Below, piece after piece: positions 1 through 8,894 of a stretch of DNA of 64,000 bases (its first letter is position 1; each line of letters opens with the position of its first letter). A program made the position numbers and the translations under genes. Source of the stretch: Streptomyces carpinensis (GTDB lineage: Bacteria; Actinomycetota; Actinomycetes; Streptomycetales; Streptomycetaceae); assembly GCF_002154505.1 (NCBI RefSeq), contig NZ_MUBM01000266.1, positions 1 to 64,000 on the forward strand. Reading direction: 5' to 3'. The notes beneath the pieces are model-generated. The model made no database searches and was not told the DNA's origin. It worked only from the letters and a program-made list of their open reading frames with translations.

Positions 1-354
1 TCGATCCGCACCAACAAGGTGAGGTCGACCGGGTTGCTGGCGGTCGAACGGAAGGCGTCTCGTGACGTCATCGGCTATTGCGGGCTGGTCGACAGCGGGC
101 GAGGAGCGGTAGGGGAACCGGAACTGGCATTCGAGCTGCTACGCCGAACCTGGCGTCAGGGATACGCGACCGAGGCCTCGTTGGCGGTTCTGGAATGGGC
201 ACGATCGTCTGGCTACGAACATCTGTGGGCCACCGTCTGGGACTGGAACACCGCTTCTCGCAGAGTGCTGGCCAAGGTCGGGTTCACCGAGACCGATCGG
301 AAGGAAGTGGACGCGGTACACGGGACCACCTTGTTCACCACGATACGGCTCTGA
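1..354 (+). CDS. GNAT N-acetyltransferase, 5' truncated by window edge
   Basis: C-terminal part of a GCN5-related N-acetyltransferase resembling the RimJ/RimL group, which transfers acetyl from acetyl-CoA to an amine. The frame is open from base 1, so the true start lies upstream; the GTG at 19 is probably internal. The segment RRTWRQGYATEA fits the acetyl-CoA pyrophosphate-binding motif A (Q/RxxGxG/A), and WDWNTASRRVLAKVGF is the usual N-x-x-S-x-x-[VL]-x-x-K-x-G-F end of the fold. The substrate cannot be read from the sequence. It converges on the broken NB-ARC/TPR gene. Confidence 0.8.
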   Translation, partial: SIRTNKVRSTGLLAVERKASRDVIGYCGLVDSGRGAVGEPELAFELLRRTWRQGYATEASLAVLEWARSSGYEHLWATVWDWNTASRRVLAKVGFTETDRKEVDAVHGTTLFTTIRL

Positions 355-401
355 CACACCCGACGTTTGACCTTGCGGACGGATCCGTGCAGTACCGCCG
401 C

Positions 402-2217
402 TCACACCCCACATCGATCGGTCGGCTGCCCAGCAGTCCCGTTTCCCGCCTTTCCCTGCCAGTGGGCCAGCTCATGGCGGGTGTTCAGGGTGATCGAGGC
501 CCAGCACCCGCACCATGTCCGTCACCAGTTCGCCGAGCGCGGCCGCGGCACCATCCGCATCCCCCGCCCTGCCCCGCCAGTGAGCCACCGTTAAGCGGGT
601 GTTCAGGGTGTTGGGGTGATCGGGGCCTTGGACTCGTGTCCTGTCCCGCAGCAGTTCGCCGAACGCGGCCGCGGCACCCGCCGCATCCCCCGCCTCCCCC
701 CTCCAGTGGGCCAGCTCATGGCGGGACATCAGGGTGTCGGGGTGGTTGGCGCCGAGGCGGCTGCGGGTGGTGGTGGCCAGGTGGGGGTAGTGGTCCATGG
801 CGGCGGTGACCTGGCCGGATTCACCGAGACTGCGGCCGGTACGGTACAGCACCTCATGGACGTCTGGTCGATACAGGGCTTCTTCGGCGAGGCGGGTGAG
901 GGCTTCGGTGTTGGCGCGAAGGGCTTGGGCGAGGGCGGTGTCGCGTTCGATGCGGGGCCAGGCGGCTAAGAGGGCGTCGGCGGCGGTGCGGGCGTACTGG
1001 CTTTTTTGATCACGGGTGAGGGTGTCCCGGGTGGTGCGCTGGATGAGCTGGTGGATGCGGACGGTTTGGTGACTGGTCTCCGGCCTGTGGTCGATGAGGC
1101 TGAGGCGGTCCAGGGCGCGCAGGGCGCGCACCGCGTCGAGGTGGGAGACGGGGACCGGTTCCGCGGTGCTGCCGGGCCTGGTGCCCAGGCTGGAGTCGGT
1201 GCGGTGGGTGCTGAGGTGGGCGCGGGCGGCTTCGCCGGTCAGGGCGTCCTGGGGGATGCCGTTGGCATCGAGGAGGGCTGCGAGGTGGAGCATGGGCCTG
1301 GCCAGGCCGGCGGGGCAGAGTGTGTCGGCGCGGGCGATGGACAGGGACCAGGCGGCGGCGAGGGTGGTGGCCTGTTCGTCGGGCAGGGCGTCGGGGACAA
1401 GGTCGGCGAGTGCGATGGCTTGTTCGTTCGCCAGCAGGCCGCGGCAGGTGGCAGCGCTGTCGCCCGAGTCGATGAGGTAGGCGGTGGCCTGTGCCAGGGC
1501 CAGGGCAAGGTGGCCGAGTTCGGCGGCCAGAGCGGTGAGCTGGTCCGGGGGCTCGCTCCGGCCGTGTGCAGCCAGGGACGTGGTGAGGTAGTCAAGAGCT
1601 TCGGCCTCAGAGAACAGACCGACCCTGACCAGGCGGCGGCCTTCCCCGGCCAGGGCGGCGTCCCGGCGGCGGGTGGTGACCAGGGTGCGGCCGTGCGGGC
1701 CGGCTGGCGGCCATAGGCCGTGCAGGTCCGCCGGGTCGGCGACGTCGTCCAGGACCATCAGCCACCGGCACGGCCGCTGCCCGGATTGGGGGTCAGCCAG
1801 GCCAGAAAGGTGCGGGCGGCCTGTTCGGAGTTGTCGGGGTCGGCACGGCACAGCTCCACGCCGGCCTGCGCGTATGCGGCCACGACGGACGAACGGCTGT
1901 CGGCGGTGATCCAGAGCAGGACGTCGAGGCCACCGGTGTCCCAGGCGGTGCGGGCATAGTCGGCGGCGAGCTGTGTCTTGCCCACTCCGCCCATTCCGGT
2001 CAGCACCTGCCACAGGACCCCGGTGCCACCCCTATCGATGACGGCGCGCAGCCGGTTCGCCTCAGCGCGCTGTTGGAAGCACTGCGCCCGGGACGGGATG
2101 ACGCCGACCTGGTGAGGCCAGGTGGCGGGCTCCCGGGGGGCCGGTATGCCGGTGCTGATGAAGCCCGCCGGTGACCGCGCCGGCGGCGATGCTGCCGTCG
2201 GTCGCCGTGACGACCAT
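402..2217 (-). pseudogene. NB-ARC/TPR regulatory ATPase, frameshifted
   Basis: Relic of the actinobacterial NB-ARC ATPase family with C-terminal tetratricopeptide repeats (STAND-type signalling ATPases). The reading frame starts at the ATG at 2217 (MVVTATDGSIAAGAVTGG) and slips near 2165 because of one extra base. The next frame carries the P-loop GMGGVGKTQLA. A second slip near 1775 moves to the frame with Walker B (WLMVLDDVAD). The C-terminal part has 42-residue TPR units of the type DHPxTLxxRxxxAHWRGxAGD; a third unit is broken near 490, where about 8 nt are missing inside the AACACC-type codon repeat, and the frame resumes as TRHELAHWQGKAGNG and stops at 402. Three independent slips argue for a decayed gene, although sequencing errors could explain single ones. 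The small gene upstream is its usual kind of partner. Confidence 0.75.
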
Positions 2218-2279
2218 GGCTCCACCCGCCGTGCCGGAAGGGCGAGGGATGCTGGGTGGGCTTGTGCTGGCCGGTCCGC

Positions 2280-2783
2280 TCAGCCCTGCGGCGGATCCGG
2301 CAGCAAAGGGCGGCCGATCTGCACCCCGCCGTTGATGACGCCGCCGGCGACCGAGCCCCCCTCCGCACGGACGTCCACCCTGTTCGCGGCCAGCCCGCCT
2401 TGCCCTGCACTCACCCCCGGCTGCGGGGCATGCTGCGCGAGCAGGGAAGCAAGCTCCTTGGCCGCTTGCTCCCGCTGGGCACCGTCCAAGTTCTCCAGCA
2501 GAGCCTCGATACGGGTCTGCCAGACACCCTCCTGGCGGTCGCGTACCCGCTCCACCTCGTCCGGGCCGGCGTCCCGCACACTGTCCGCGGTCTGCTCCAA
2601 ACGCTCCAGCTCGGCCCGCTCCCGCTGCGCATCACCGCGGCCGAACCAGCCCGCGACCGCCTGGCGCAGTCCCGTCCAAGCGTCCGTGCCCGCCGCCTGC
2701 ACCAGTGCCGTCCCCCCAGACGCCGCCAGCGCGATCAATTCCTGATCAAGCACTCCGAGACCCCCTTCACCCCGTGTGGCCAT
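2280..2783 (-). CDS. Small charged protein upstream of NB-ARC/TPR gene
   Basis: A 167-residue protein of unknown function encoded 62 nt upstream of the NB-ARC/TPR relic in the same direction, so the two probably formed one operon. The N-terminal third is small and hydrophobic-amphipathic (LGVLDQELIALAASGGTAL), the middle is a Glu/Arg-rich likely coiled coil (AQRERAELERLEQ, WQTRIEALLENLDGAQREQ), and the C-terminus is Gly/Val-rich (GGSVAGGVINGGVQIG). Proteins of this layout often sit beside STAND ATPases in streptomycetes. The start was set at the ATG at 2783; in-frame ATGs at 2849, 2861 and 2867 are alternatives and no clear ribosome-binding site decides. The frame is intact, unlike its partner. 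Confidence 0.6.
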   Translation of the reverse strand: MATRGEGGLGVLDQELIALAASGGTALVQAAGTDAWTGLRQAVAGWFGRGDAQRERAELERLEQTADSVRDAGPDEVERVRDRQEGVWQTRIEALLENLDGAQREQAAKELASLLAQHAPQPGVSAGQGGLAANRVDVRAEGGSVAGGVINGGVQIGRPLLPDPPQG

Positions 2784-3050
2784 CGCGAGCGTATCGCCGG
2801 GCCAAGCCCCTACACAGCCGGACCGGAGGAATCGGGTGCGAGGATCCATGATCGTTCTCATCGGCATTATTTGTGCGGGAACTACTCACGCCCGGTGAGG
2901 CCCGTGAGTTCAGGGAAACCGAAGTCTGTTCAGCGGGAACTCGGGGGTCGGTCCGTGTGCATCAGCTGGGCGAATCCGTGGGTTCGGCGGGAACTGTGGG
3001 GTGGGCTGCGAGGCGGCGGGCTTCAGCGGTGACCTCGGCATCGACTTGGA

Positions 3051-3117
3051 GGTTGTCTCACGTGGCAAGCTTCGCGAGCTTCTTGTAGCAGGTCAGGGCG
3101 GCGGCCATGGCCAGGCC
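3051..3117 (-). mobile_element. IS5-type insertion sequence, terminal fragment
   Basis: The minus strand encodes the last 19 residues of an IS5-family transposase (GLAMAAALTCYKKLAKLAT, stop at 3058). It is followed by the 14-bp terminus that reads GGTTGTCTCACGTG on the plus strand at 3051-3064. The same 14 bp begins the second IS relic at 3777. Only the right end of the element survives; the rest is missing before the DinB gene. It is recognised from the typical transposase tail plus the shared terminus. Confidence 0.6.
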
Positions 3118-3190
3118 TCAGCTCTGCCAGTCGTCGCGGACCATTACGGGATCTTGAGACCACAAGCAGCCCATGGCAGGCTCATGCCGC

Positions 3191-3775
3191 ATGATCGATG
3201 AATTCGCGAAAGACAACCTGCACGGGAGACTGCGGCGGGACCGCAACGCGCTGCTCTGGAAACTCGACGGCTTGTCCGAATACGACGCCCGCCGACCGCT
3301 GACAGCGACCGGGACCAACCTCCTCGGCCTGGTCAAACACGTGGCCAGCGTCGAGGCCAGGTACTTCGGCGAGGTCTTCGACCGCCCTTCCCCGGAACCG
3401 CTGCCCCGGTGGCAGGACTCCGACGGCAGCGATCTGTGGGCGACCGAGGACGAGACCCGCGATCAGATCATCGCGTTCTACCGGCGCACGTGGGAACACT
3501 CGGACGCGACGATCAACGAGCTTCCCCTCGACGCCCCCGGCCACGTGCCGTGGTGGCCGGAGCCTTATGCCGACACGAACCTGTTCGCCGTCATGGTCCA
3601 TGTCCTCGGCGAGTCCATCCGGCATGCCGGGCACGCCGATATCCTGCGCGAGGGCCTCGACGGCCGGACCGGGCTGCGCGCCGAACACGAGAAGCAGATC
3701 GACGAGGAAGCCCTTGCAGCCTACTGCGCGAAGATCGAGCAGGCCGCCAGGTCGGCCGCACCAATCAAGGCGTAG
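3191..3775 (+). CDS. DinB-superfamily protein (DUF664 type)
   Basis: A 194-residue member of the DinB/YfiT four-helix-bundle superfamily, DUF664 branch. In actinobacteria many relatives are thiol- (mycothiol- or bacillithiol-) dependent S-transferases or metal-binding proteins. The layout fits: RDALLWKLDGLSEYDARRP-like first helix region, TNLLGLVKHVASVEARYFGE with the usual LVKHxxxVE histidine, and a later MVHVLGESIRHAGHADILRE with the HxxxxxxHxGH-type residues that complete the divalent-metal site. The start was placed at the ATG at 3191 (MIDEFAKDN); an earlier ATG at 3173 is in frame. The stop codon ends 1 nt before an IS5 terminus, so the element inserted right at the gene end. The reaction cannot be assigned. 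Confidence 0.8.
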   Translation: MIDEFAKDNLHGRLRRDRNALLWKLDGLSEYDARRPLTATGTNLLGLVKHVASVEARYFGEVFDRPSPEPLPRWQDSDGSDLWATEDETRDQIIAFYRRTWEHSDATINELPLDAPGHVPWWPEPYADTNLFAVMVHVLGESIRHAGHADILREGLDGRTGLRAEHEKQIDEEALAAYCAKIEQAARSAAPIKA

Positions 3776-3776
3776 C

Positions 3777-4240
3777 GGTTGTCTCACGTGACTTGATGTT
3801 CGTGCGGCATGATGCCGGTCGTGGGTGCTGATCTATCGAAGCGTCTGGTTCCTGATGAACTCTGGGAACTTGCCGCCCCGTTGCTGCCATCGTTCGCTGC
3901 TCGTCCGCAAGGTGGTGGGACCGCTCCGTGTGACGAGCGGGCCGTGTTCACGGCAGTGGTGTACGTGCTCACCAGCGGCTGTGCCTGGCGGCATCTGCCG
4001 CCGACATTCGGCACGTCGCCCGCCACCGCGCATCGCCGCTTCACGGTATGGACCGAGGCCGGCCTGTGGCGTCGGCTGCACCGGGCGGTGCTGGACGAAC
4101 TCGGGTGCCGTCGCCGTGTCCGGCGCGAACATGCACGACAGCCTCGCCCTCAAGCCGCTCATCCGCGGCATACCCGCCGTCCGGTCCCGCCGGGGACCAC
4201 GGCGGCGCCGACCCGTCAAACTCCGCGCGGACAAGACACC
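3777..4240 (+). mobile_element. IS5-family element, internally deleted
   Basis: The element starts with the terminus GGTTGTCTCACGTG (3777-3790). A transposase N-terminus begins near 3809-3815 (VGADLSKRLVPDELWELAAPL, then CAWRHLPPTFG and HRRFTVWTEAGLWRRL). At about 4105 the sequence jumps, with a frame change, from LDELG to a piece of the catalytic region (VAVSGANMHDSLALKPLIRGIP, then VKLRADK). The middle of the gene, including the first DDE residues, is deleted, and the right end is lost at the junction with an IS110 relic. The element cannot move by itself. Confidence 0.75.
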
Positions 4241-4256
4241 CCATGCAGCTATGGGG

Positions 4257-4800
4257 TCAAGCAGCTGTTGTGAGCGTTGGCAGTGTCGGCGGGGCGAAGG
4301 CAACCGCTTCGTCGAACTTCTGGCGGGTGGCTAGGCAGTGATGGAGCTGGCCGATCAGGCGGTTGAACAGGTTGCGGAGGGCCGCATGGTAACGGTCGCC
4401 GGCTTCTCGTCGGCGGTTGTAGTGAGAATGGGCCCCGAGTGAAGCGGTGAGTGCGGCGAACGCCCAGTGCCGGCCGGCCGCGGCCAGGCCGCTGTTCTTG
4501 ATCCGGCGGTGACTGACGCGACGGCTCTTGCCGGATTCCCTCGTCACCGGGGCGCTTCCGGCGTAGGCCTTCAGGTCTCGGGCCGTCTCGAACCGGGTGC
4601 GGTCGTCACCGATCTCCGCGAGTATCCGAGCACCGGTGAGCACGGCAACTCCGGGGAAGCTCGTGATGATCTCCGCGTCGGGGTGCTGCAGAAAGAGTTC
4701 TTCGGTGTCGTGCGCCAGCTCGTCACATGCCCGGCAGGCCGTCTCGAGCTGGGCCAGCAGGGCGACGGCAAGGCCGCGGCCCGACCCGCATCCACCCCGG
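4257..4800 (-). pseudogene. IS110-family transposase, C-terminal fragment
   Basis: The minus strand encodes the C-terminal transposase_20 (IS116/IS110/IS902) domain: HPDAEIITSFPGVAVLTGARI, then FETARDLKAYAGSAPVTRESGK and an end like RHWAFAALTASLGAHSHYN. This is the helix-hairpin-helix and serine-bearing region of DEDD transposases. The N-terminal DEDD RuvC-like half is missing; the frame upstream of about 4800 is unrelated and belongs to the promoter region of the next gene. It abuts the IS5 relic on its left. It is non-functional. Confidence 0.75.
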
Positions 4801-4809
4801 GAGTCAGTT

Positions 4810-5593
4810 ATGCCTATCCCCGCTTCCCTCGTCGGAACCGCTGCCCCGGCCCAGCCCTCCGCCTCACCCCGTGTCGCGATCGTCACCGGCGGCTCGCGCG
4901 GCATCGGCCGCCAGACCGTCGGCCGGCTGGCCGCCGACGGGTTACGCCGTCGTGGTCGGCTACGCCGGCAACCACGACGAGGCCGAAGCCGCCGTGCAGG
5001 AGGCCGTCAACGGCGGCGTCCGGGCGATCGCAGTGCGCGCCGACGTCGCCGACGAACACGCAGTCGCGGCCCTGTTCGACGCGGCCGAAGCAGAGTTCGG
5101 CGGCGTCGACGTCGTCGTGCACGCGGCCGGGCGGATGCACCTGGCGCCGATCGCCGAGCTGGACCTGGCCGCGCTGGACGACCTGCACCGCACCAACATT
5201 CGCGCCACGTTCGTCGTCGTCCAGCAGGCCGCCCGTCGTGTGCGCCCCGGCGGCGCGATCGTGACGTTCTCCACGTCGGTGGTGGGGCTGGCCTTCCCGG
5301 GCTACGGCGCGTACACCGCCAGCAAGGGCGCGGTCGAGGCACTGACGCTGATCCTGGCCCGGGAGCTGCGGGGCCGGGACGTCACCGCCAACACCGTTGC
5401 ACCCGGCCCCACGGCCACCGACCTGTTCCTGGACGGCAAGGACGAGGAGACCATTGCCCACCTGGCCGCCCAGCCCCCGCTGGAGTGCCTCGGTACCCCG
5501 GCCGACATCGCCGAGGTCGTAGCGTTCCTGGCCTCCCCGGCCGGCCATTGGATCAACGGACAGGTCGTCCGCGCCAACGGCGGAATCATCTGA
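4810..5593 (+). pseudogene. Short-chain dehydrogenase/reductase, frameshifted
   Basis: A classical NAD(P)-dependent SDR of about 260 residues. From the ATG at 4810 the Rossmann start reads VAIVTGGSRGIGRQTVGRLAADG. One extra base near 4943 (GACGGGTTACGCC) then breaks the frame, and the protein continues in another frame as YAVVVGYAGNHDEAEAAV up to the stop at 5593. The rest is typical: VVHAAGRMH (NAG-like motif), TFSTSVVG, the catalytic YTASK, and INGQVVRANGGII at the end. It is followed 44 nt later by a second SDR. This is either a recent one-base lesion or a sequence error; the nearby second SDR carries an active-site change, which favours decay. Confidence 0.7.
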
Positions 5594-5637
5594 ACCGCCC
5601 GCAGCCACCCCATCGATCAACGAAAGGCCGCCCTGTC

Positions 5638-6548
5638 ATGAGGAACGACGAAACAGGGAAGGTCATCCTCGTCACCGGGGCGTCCAGCGGCATCGGGGCG
5701 CTGTCCGTACGTGCTCTGGCCCTCGCTGGTCACCTCGTGTACGCAGGCATCCGCCAGATCGCGACACGCAACGCGACCGCGGTGGCCGACCTGACGCGCT
5801 ACGGCACCGACCACCAGGTCGACGTGCACGCCGTCGAACTGGACGTCAGCTGCCAGCACTCCGCCGACGCCGCAGTCGACCAGATCTTCGCCGAGCGCGG
5901 TCAGCTGGACGTGGTCGTGCACAACGCCGGGCACATGGTCCTGGACGCCGCCGAGGCGTTCACCGCTGAGCAGTTGGCGGACCTGCACGACGTAAACGTC
6001 CTGGGTACCCAGCGCGTCAACCATGCCGCCCTGCCGAAGTTGCGTGAGCAGGGCTCGGGGCTGCCGGTGTGGATCGGCAGCTCCGGCACCCGCGGCGGCT
6101 GCCCCCCGTTCCTGGCCTCGTGCTTCGCCGCCAAGGCCGCGATGGACGCCCTGGCTGGCAGCTGCGCCGCCGAGGCGTTCCCGTTCGGCATCGACACCGC
6201 GATCGTGGTGCCCGGTGCGTTCACCACCGGCACCAACCACTTCGCCAAAGCAGGCGCCCCGCCGACGTCGACTGTGCGGAAGCATACGACCAGCGTCACC
6301 GACCCCTGATGGGCGATCTGGGCAAGCGCCGGGCCGCGCTCATCCCTTCGTACGCCGATGTGACCGAGGTCGCTGAAGCCGTCGCGTGCCTGGTCGCGAT
6401 GGCCCATGGCACTCGGCCTCTGCACATCCACACAGACCCCAGCCTAGACGGCAGCGAAGTCGTCTCCGCGGTCACCGACCGCCTCCGCGCCGACTTCTTT
6501 GGCCGCATCGGACCGGACAGCCTGCTCACCGCAGGCAGCTCCCTGTAA
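5638..6548 (+). pseudogene. Short-chain dehydrogenase, frameshifted and active-site altered
   Basis: An SDR of the roughly 300-residue type with start ATG at 5638 (GAAAGG ribosome-binding site about 11 nt upstream). The cofactor motif VILVTGASSGIGALS and VVHNAG are intact. One base is lost near 6262, after HFAKAG: the first frame stops at 6309, while RPADVDCAEAYDQRH and the expected C-terminus up to LLTAGSSL continue in another frame to 6548. The catalytic YxxxK is CFAAK, so residue 162 is Cys instead of Tyr; TAC to TGC is a single transition. An active-site substitution together with a frameshift supports real inactivation. It lies in tandem with the first SDR and ahead of the tautomerase. 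Confidence 0.7.
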
Positions 6549-6577
6549 CGCCACACCGAGAGAAGGAACAACCAGCC

Positions 6578-6808
6578 ATGCCTTTCGCGAACTTCAAGGT
6601 CCCCGAGAAGACCCTCACCCCGAAGCAGAAGGAGGAGATCGTCACGCGCACCACCGAGCTGTACGTCGAGATCTACGGCGAGCGCGCCCGTAACAACACC
6701 ATGGTGCTGGTCGAAGAGGTCGCCGACGGCGGCTGGGGTATCTCCGGCAACGTGCTGACCCTCGCCATGCTCGGTGAGGCGACACCGACCGGCACCAGCG
6801 ACGCCTGA
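6578..6808 (+). CDS. 4-oxalocrotonate-tautomerase family protein
   Basis: A 76-residue tautomerase-superfamily protein. After Met removal Pro-1 (MPFANFKV) would be the catalytic base. The family works as hexamers or trimers of a beta-alpha-beta unit and moves protons in keto-enol substrates, for example in meta-cleavage catabolism. The segment NNTMVLVEEVADGGWGISG matches the usual VxIxExxxxxWxxGG stretch. It lies 29 nt behind the broken SDR and seems to be the last gene of that small operon; a strong hairpin follows. The ribosome-binding site is AAGGAA at about -11. It appears intact although both genes before it are damaged. Confidence 0.85.
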   Translation: MPFANFKVPEKTLTPKQKEEIVTRTTELYVEIYGERARNNTMVLVEEVADGGWGISGNVLTLAMLGEATPTGTSDA

Positions 6809-6851
6809 CCGCACCCACCGGCCGTCATTCGGCCAGGACAGTACCGTGAAA

Positions 6852-6885
6852 CCGAGGGCCGCCGATCGCACCCGGCGGCCCTCGG
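6852..6885 (+). terminator. Strong hairpin after the tautomerase gene
   Basis: Perfect 13-bp inverted repeat, CCGAGGGCCGCCG and CGGCGGCCCTCGG, around an 8-nt loop, 44 nt after the tautomerase stop. There is no T-tract, as is common for actinobacterial terminators. Confidence 0.75.
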
Positions 6886-7833
6886 CCGGGTCCTGCTGTG
6901 CTACGCGAACTACTTCCGCGGCTGGTGTTTGAGCCAGGACACCGGGGGCTTCTCCAGGCGAGCGTCCGCCGCGCGGGTTTTCGTTCCGCTGTACCAAGTG
7001 CCCGCGGCGTCAGGAAGTGCTGCACGTCCGCGGCGGCCCCCCGATCGACCCGTTCGCCTGCGCGACCTGGTCGAGGAAACTTTGTACGCGCTTGCGGCTG
7101 AAGACGGCGAGCTGGACGGCGATGCTGTAGAAGGCCATGGTGCGGATGCGGTCGAGGGTCTCTGTGGAGCCCATGGTCTCCTGCACCTTCGCCTCGTCGC
7201 GGGCCAGCGCATGGTCGTGAGGGCACGGCGGATTCGTGCTCAGCCGGTGCGAAGCAGGCCACCGCGTCGGTGGGAGGCTGGGCACCGGTTCCCCGCAGCG
7301 GACGGCGAGTCGGGGAAGTGGTACGGCAACGAGACCATCCGCGTCACTGCGGCGGCAAGGTGAGCATCGAACTCCCCGTCCTGTTGGCGTATCCGGCGAA
7401 CGCCCCGCACGGGCGGTACATGCTCACCGCGCGAGTGGCGTTCGTGCACCCGGGCGAGCAGCGATGTGACCGTAGTTGCGCCCTCGGGTATCCGATCCGG
7501 CGACGGACGGCACCGCCTCACTACGACCGCAATGATCGTGGTGGGCGTCGGACCGCCCACGCCCGACCGGATGCCCGAGGGCGTGAGGAAACCTGCCCCC
7601 GCATCCCCGGACCACGGGCACGATCCGTATCACCGGGCGTGGAGCGGAAGCAGGCGACCAGGACATCAAAACCGTTCGCGATGCCCGCAGCGATCAGGCA
7701 TGGGCTCAAGACCCACCCCCGCTCACCGACCGGGACCGGTGTCGTCGCGGCACACCTCGCCCGCATCGGTCGCTGACCGCCCACACCCTGACAAGCCGAG
7801 GTCCGCGCCTCCGCGGGCCCCGGTCGAGGTCAC
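6886..7833. other. About 950 bp without a convincing gene
   Basis: No frame here has a recognisable family together with a plausible start and length. A minus-strand segment (about 7015-7220, with SIAVQLAVFSRKRVQSFLD) and a plus-strand segment (about 7360-7445, with ELPVLLAYPANAPHGRYML) look protein-like. Both are short and out of frame with their surroundings, so they are probably relics of genes I could not identify. Confidence 0.4.
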
Positions 7834-8679
7834 TCAGATTCGGCCGTGCAGCAGGTCCTCGAGGAGGTGGACGAAGACGTCGTGCGCCTCGATCTGGGTC
7901 CAGTGACCGGACTTGGGGATGATGTGGAGGGTCGCGTTCGGCAGTGTCTTGGCGAGATAGGTGCTCGACTCGACGGGGACGATGATGTCGTCGCGGCCGT
8001 GGACGCACAGGGTCTTGTGCGGCAGTGAGGTGAGCTCCTGGACCGTGAAGGCCGGCGGCTGCGTGCCTGGCGCGAACATCGCGGCGTGCGAGCGCTTCAC
8101 GTCGGCCCGCTCGATGTAGGGCATGCGCTCGGCGACGACGCGGTCGACGACCCCGGAGAGCGTACTCATGTCGAAGACGAAGGACGCCAGGAGCTTCTGG
8201 AGCTGCCCGGGTGTCGGGTCGGCGTAGAAGGTGCGCAGGTGCTCCAACCCGGGCGTGATGGGCAGGTTCGGCGCGCCACCGGATCCCATGAGGAGCATCG
8301 TGCCCACGCGTTCCGGCCGGCTCAGGGCCATGCGGAGTGCGATCATCCCGCCCATCGAGTTCCCGATGAGGTGCGCCTTCTCCACGCCGAGCTCGTCGAG
8401 CAGGTCCCACAGGGTGCCGGCCTGGATGAGGTTGAGCGGGCCCATGCCGGTGGGCGGGTCCTCGAGATGGGTCGAGTCGCCGAAGCCGATCATGTCCGGC
8501 GCGAGGCAGTGGTAGCGCTCGCCGAGCTCTTCGATGACGGCCTTCCAGTTGGACGTTCCCGTCGCTCCCGGTCCCGAGCCGTGGAGGAAGAGAAGGGCCT
8601 CCCTCGCCCCGGTCCCCGTCCGGTGGAGCCGGTAGATGACGTCTCCGACGGAAACGTCAGTGCTGGTCACGGTGGTCAT
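7834..8679 (-). CDS. Alpha/beta hydrolase, meta-cleavage product hydrolase type
   Basis: A 281-residue alpha/beta hydrolase of the MhpC/BphD/HsaD group, which cuts C-C bonds in ring-fission products made by extradiol dioxygenases. Seen: oxyanion segment LFLHGSGPGATGTSNW (residues 30-45), nucleophile elbow GNSMGG with Ser108, acid in CVHGRDDIIVP, and the C-terminal histidine in SGHW. Length is typical. It is transcribed away from the first extradiol dioxygenase gene, and the two share a 215-bp promoter region with two copies of a putative operator. A second hydrolase of the same class lies at 15853. The pairing with an extradiol enzyme makes a C-C hydrolase more likely than an esterase; the substrate is unknown. 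Confidence 0.85.
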   Translation of the reverse strand: MTTVTSTDVSVGDVIYRLHRTGTGAREALLFLHGSGPGATGTSNWKAVIEELGERYHCLAPDMIGFGDSTHLEDPPTGMGPLNLIQAGTLWDLLDELGVEKAHLIGNSMGGMIALRMALSRPERVGTMLLMGSGGAPNLPITPGLEHLRTFYADPTPGQLQKLLASFVFDMSTLSGVVDRVVAERMPYIERADVKRSHAAMFAPGTQPPAFTVQELTSLPHKTLCVHGRDDIIVPVESSTYLAKTLPNATLHIIPKSGHWTQIEAHDVFVHLLEDLLHGRI

Positions 8680-8718
8680 GGGCGACCCCTTCGTACTCGC
8701 TAGGACTGCGGTTCAGTC

Positions 8719-8734
8719 TGAATCGGGCACTACA
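8719..8734 (+). promoter_or_regulatory. Putative TetR operator copy 1 (TG-N8-ACTACA)
   Basis: TGAATCGGGCACTACA in the divergent promoter region. It shares TG-N8-ACTACA with 8831-8846 and with the perfect palindrome at 27592. TACAAT at 8731-8736 inside and beside it could be a -10 box for the rightward genes, which suggests repression by overlap. Confidence 0.5.
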
Positions 8735-8830
8735 ATTTAGGTCCGCGCCAGCACAGCCACAAGGCCTGACCGACCGCGAAAATTCATTGATTCTCCGCCC
8801 TTGCGTCGGCGTCACGGGTCCTGCATCCTC

Positions 8831-8846
8831 TGGTGCAACCACTACA
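8831..8846 (+). promoter_or_regulatory. Putative TetR operator copy 2 (TG-N8-ACTACA)
   Basis: TGGTGCAACCACTACA, 49 nt upstream of the first extradiol dioxygenase gene. It has the same half-site and spacing as the copies at 8719 and 27592. The left half is degenerate. Confidence 0.45.
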
Positions 8847-8894
8847 GGGACGCCGATGACACGTCCGTCGTGGTCCAGAATCAAGGGAGATTCG

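Noticed and set aside
7015..7445. Protein-like segments between the tautomerase and cluster 1
   Set aside because: Too short and out of frame with their surroundings to call genes; kept only as possible relics in the region note.
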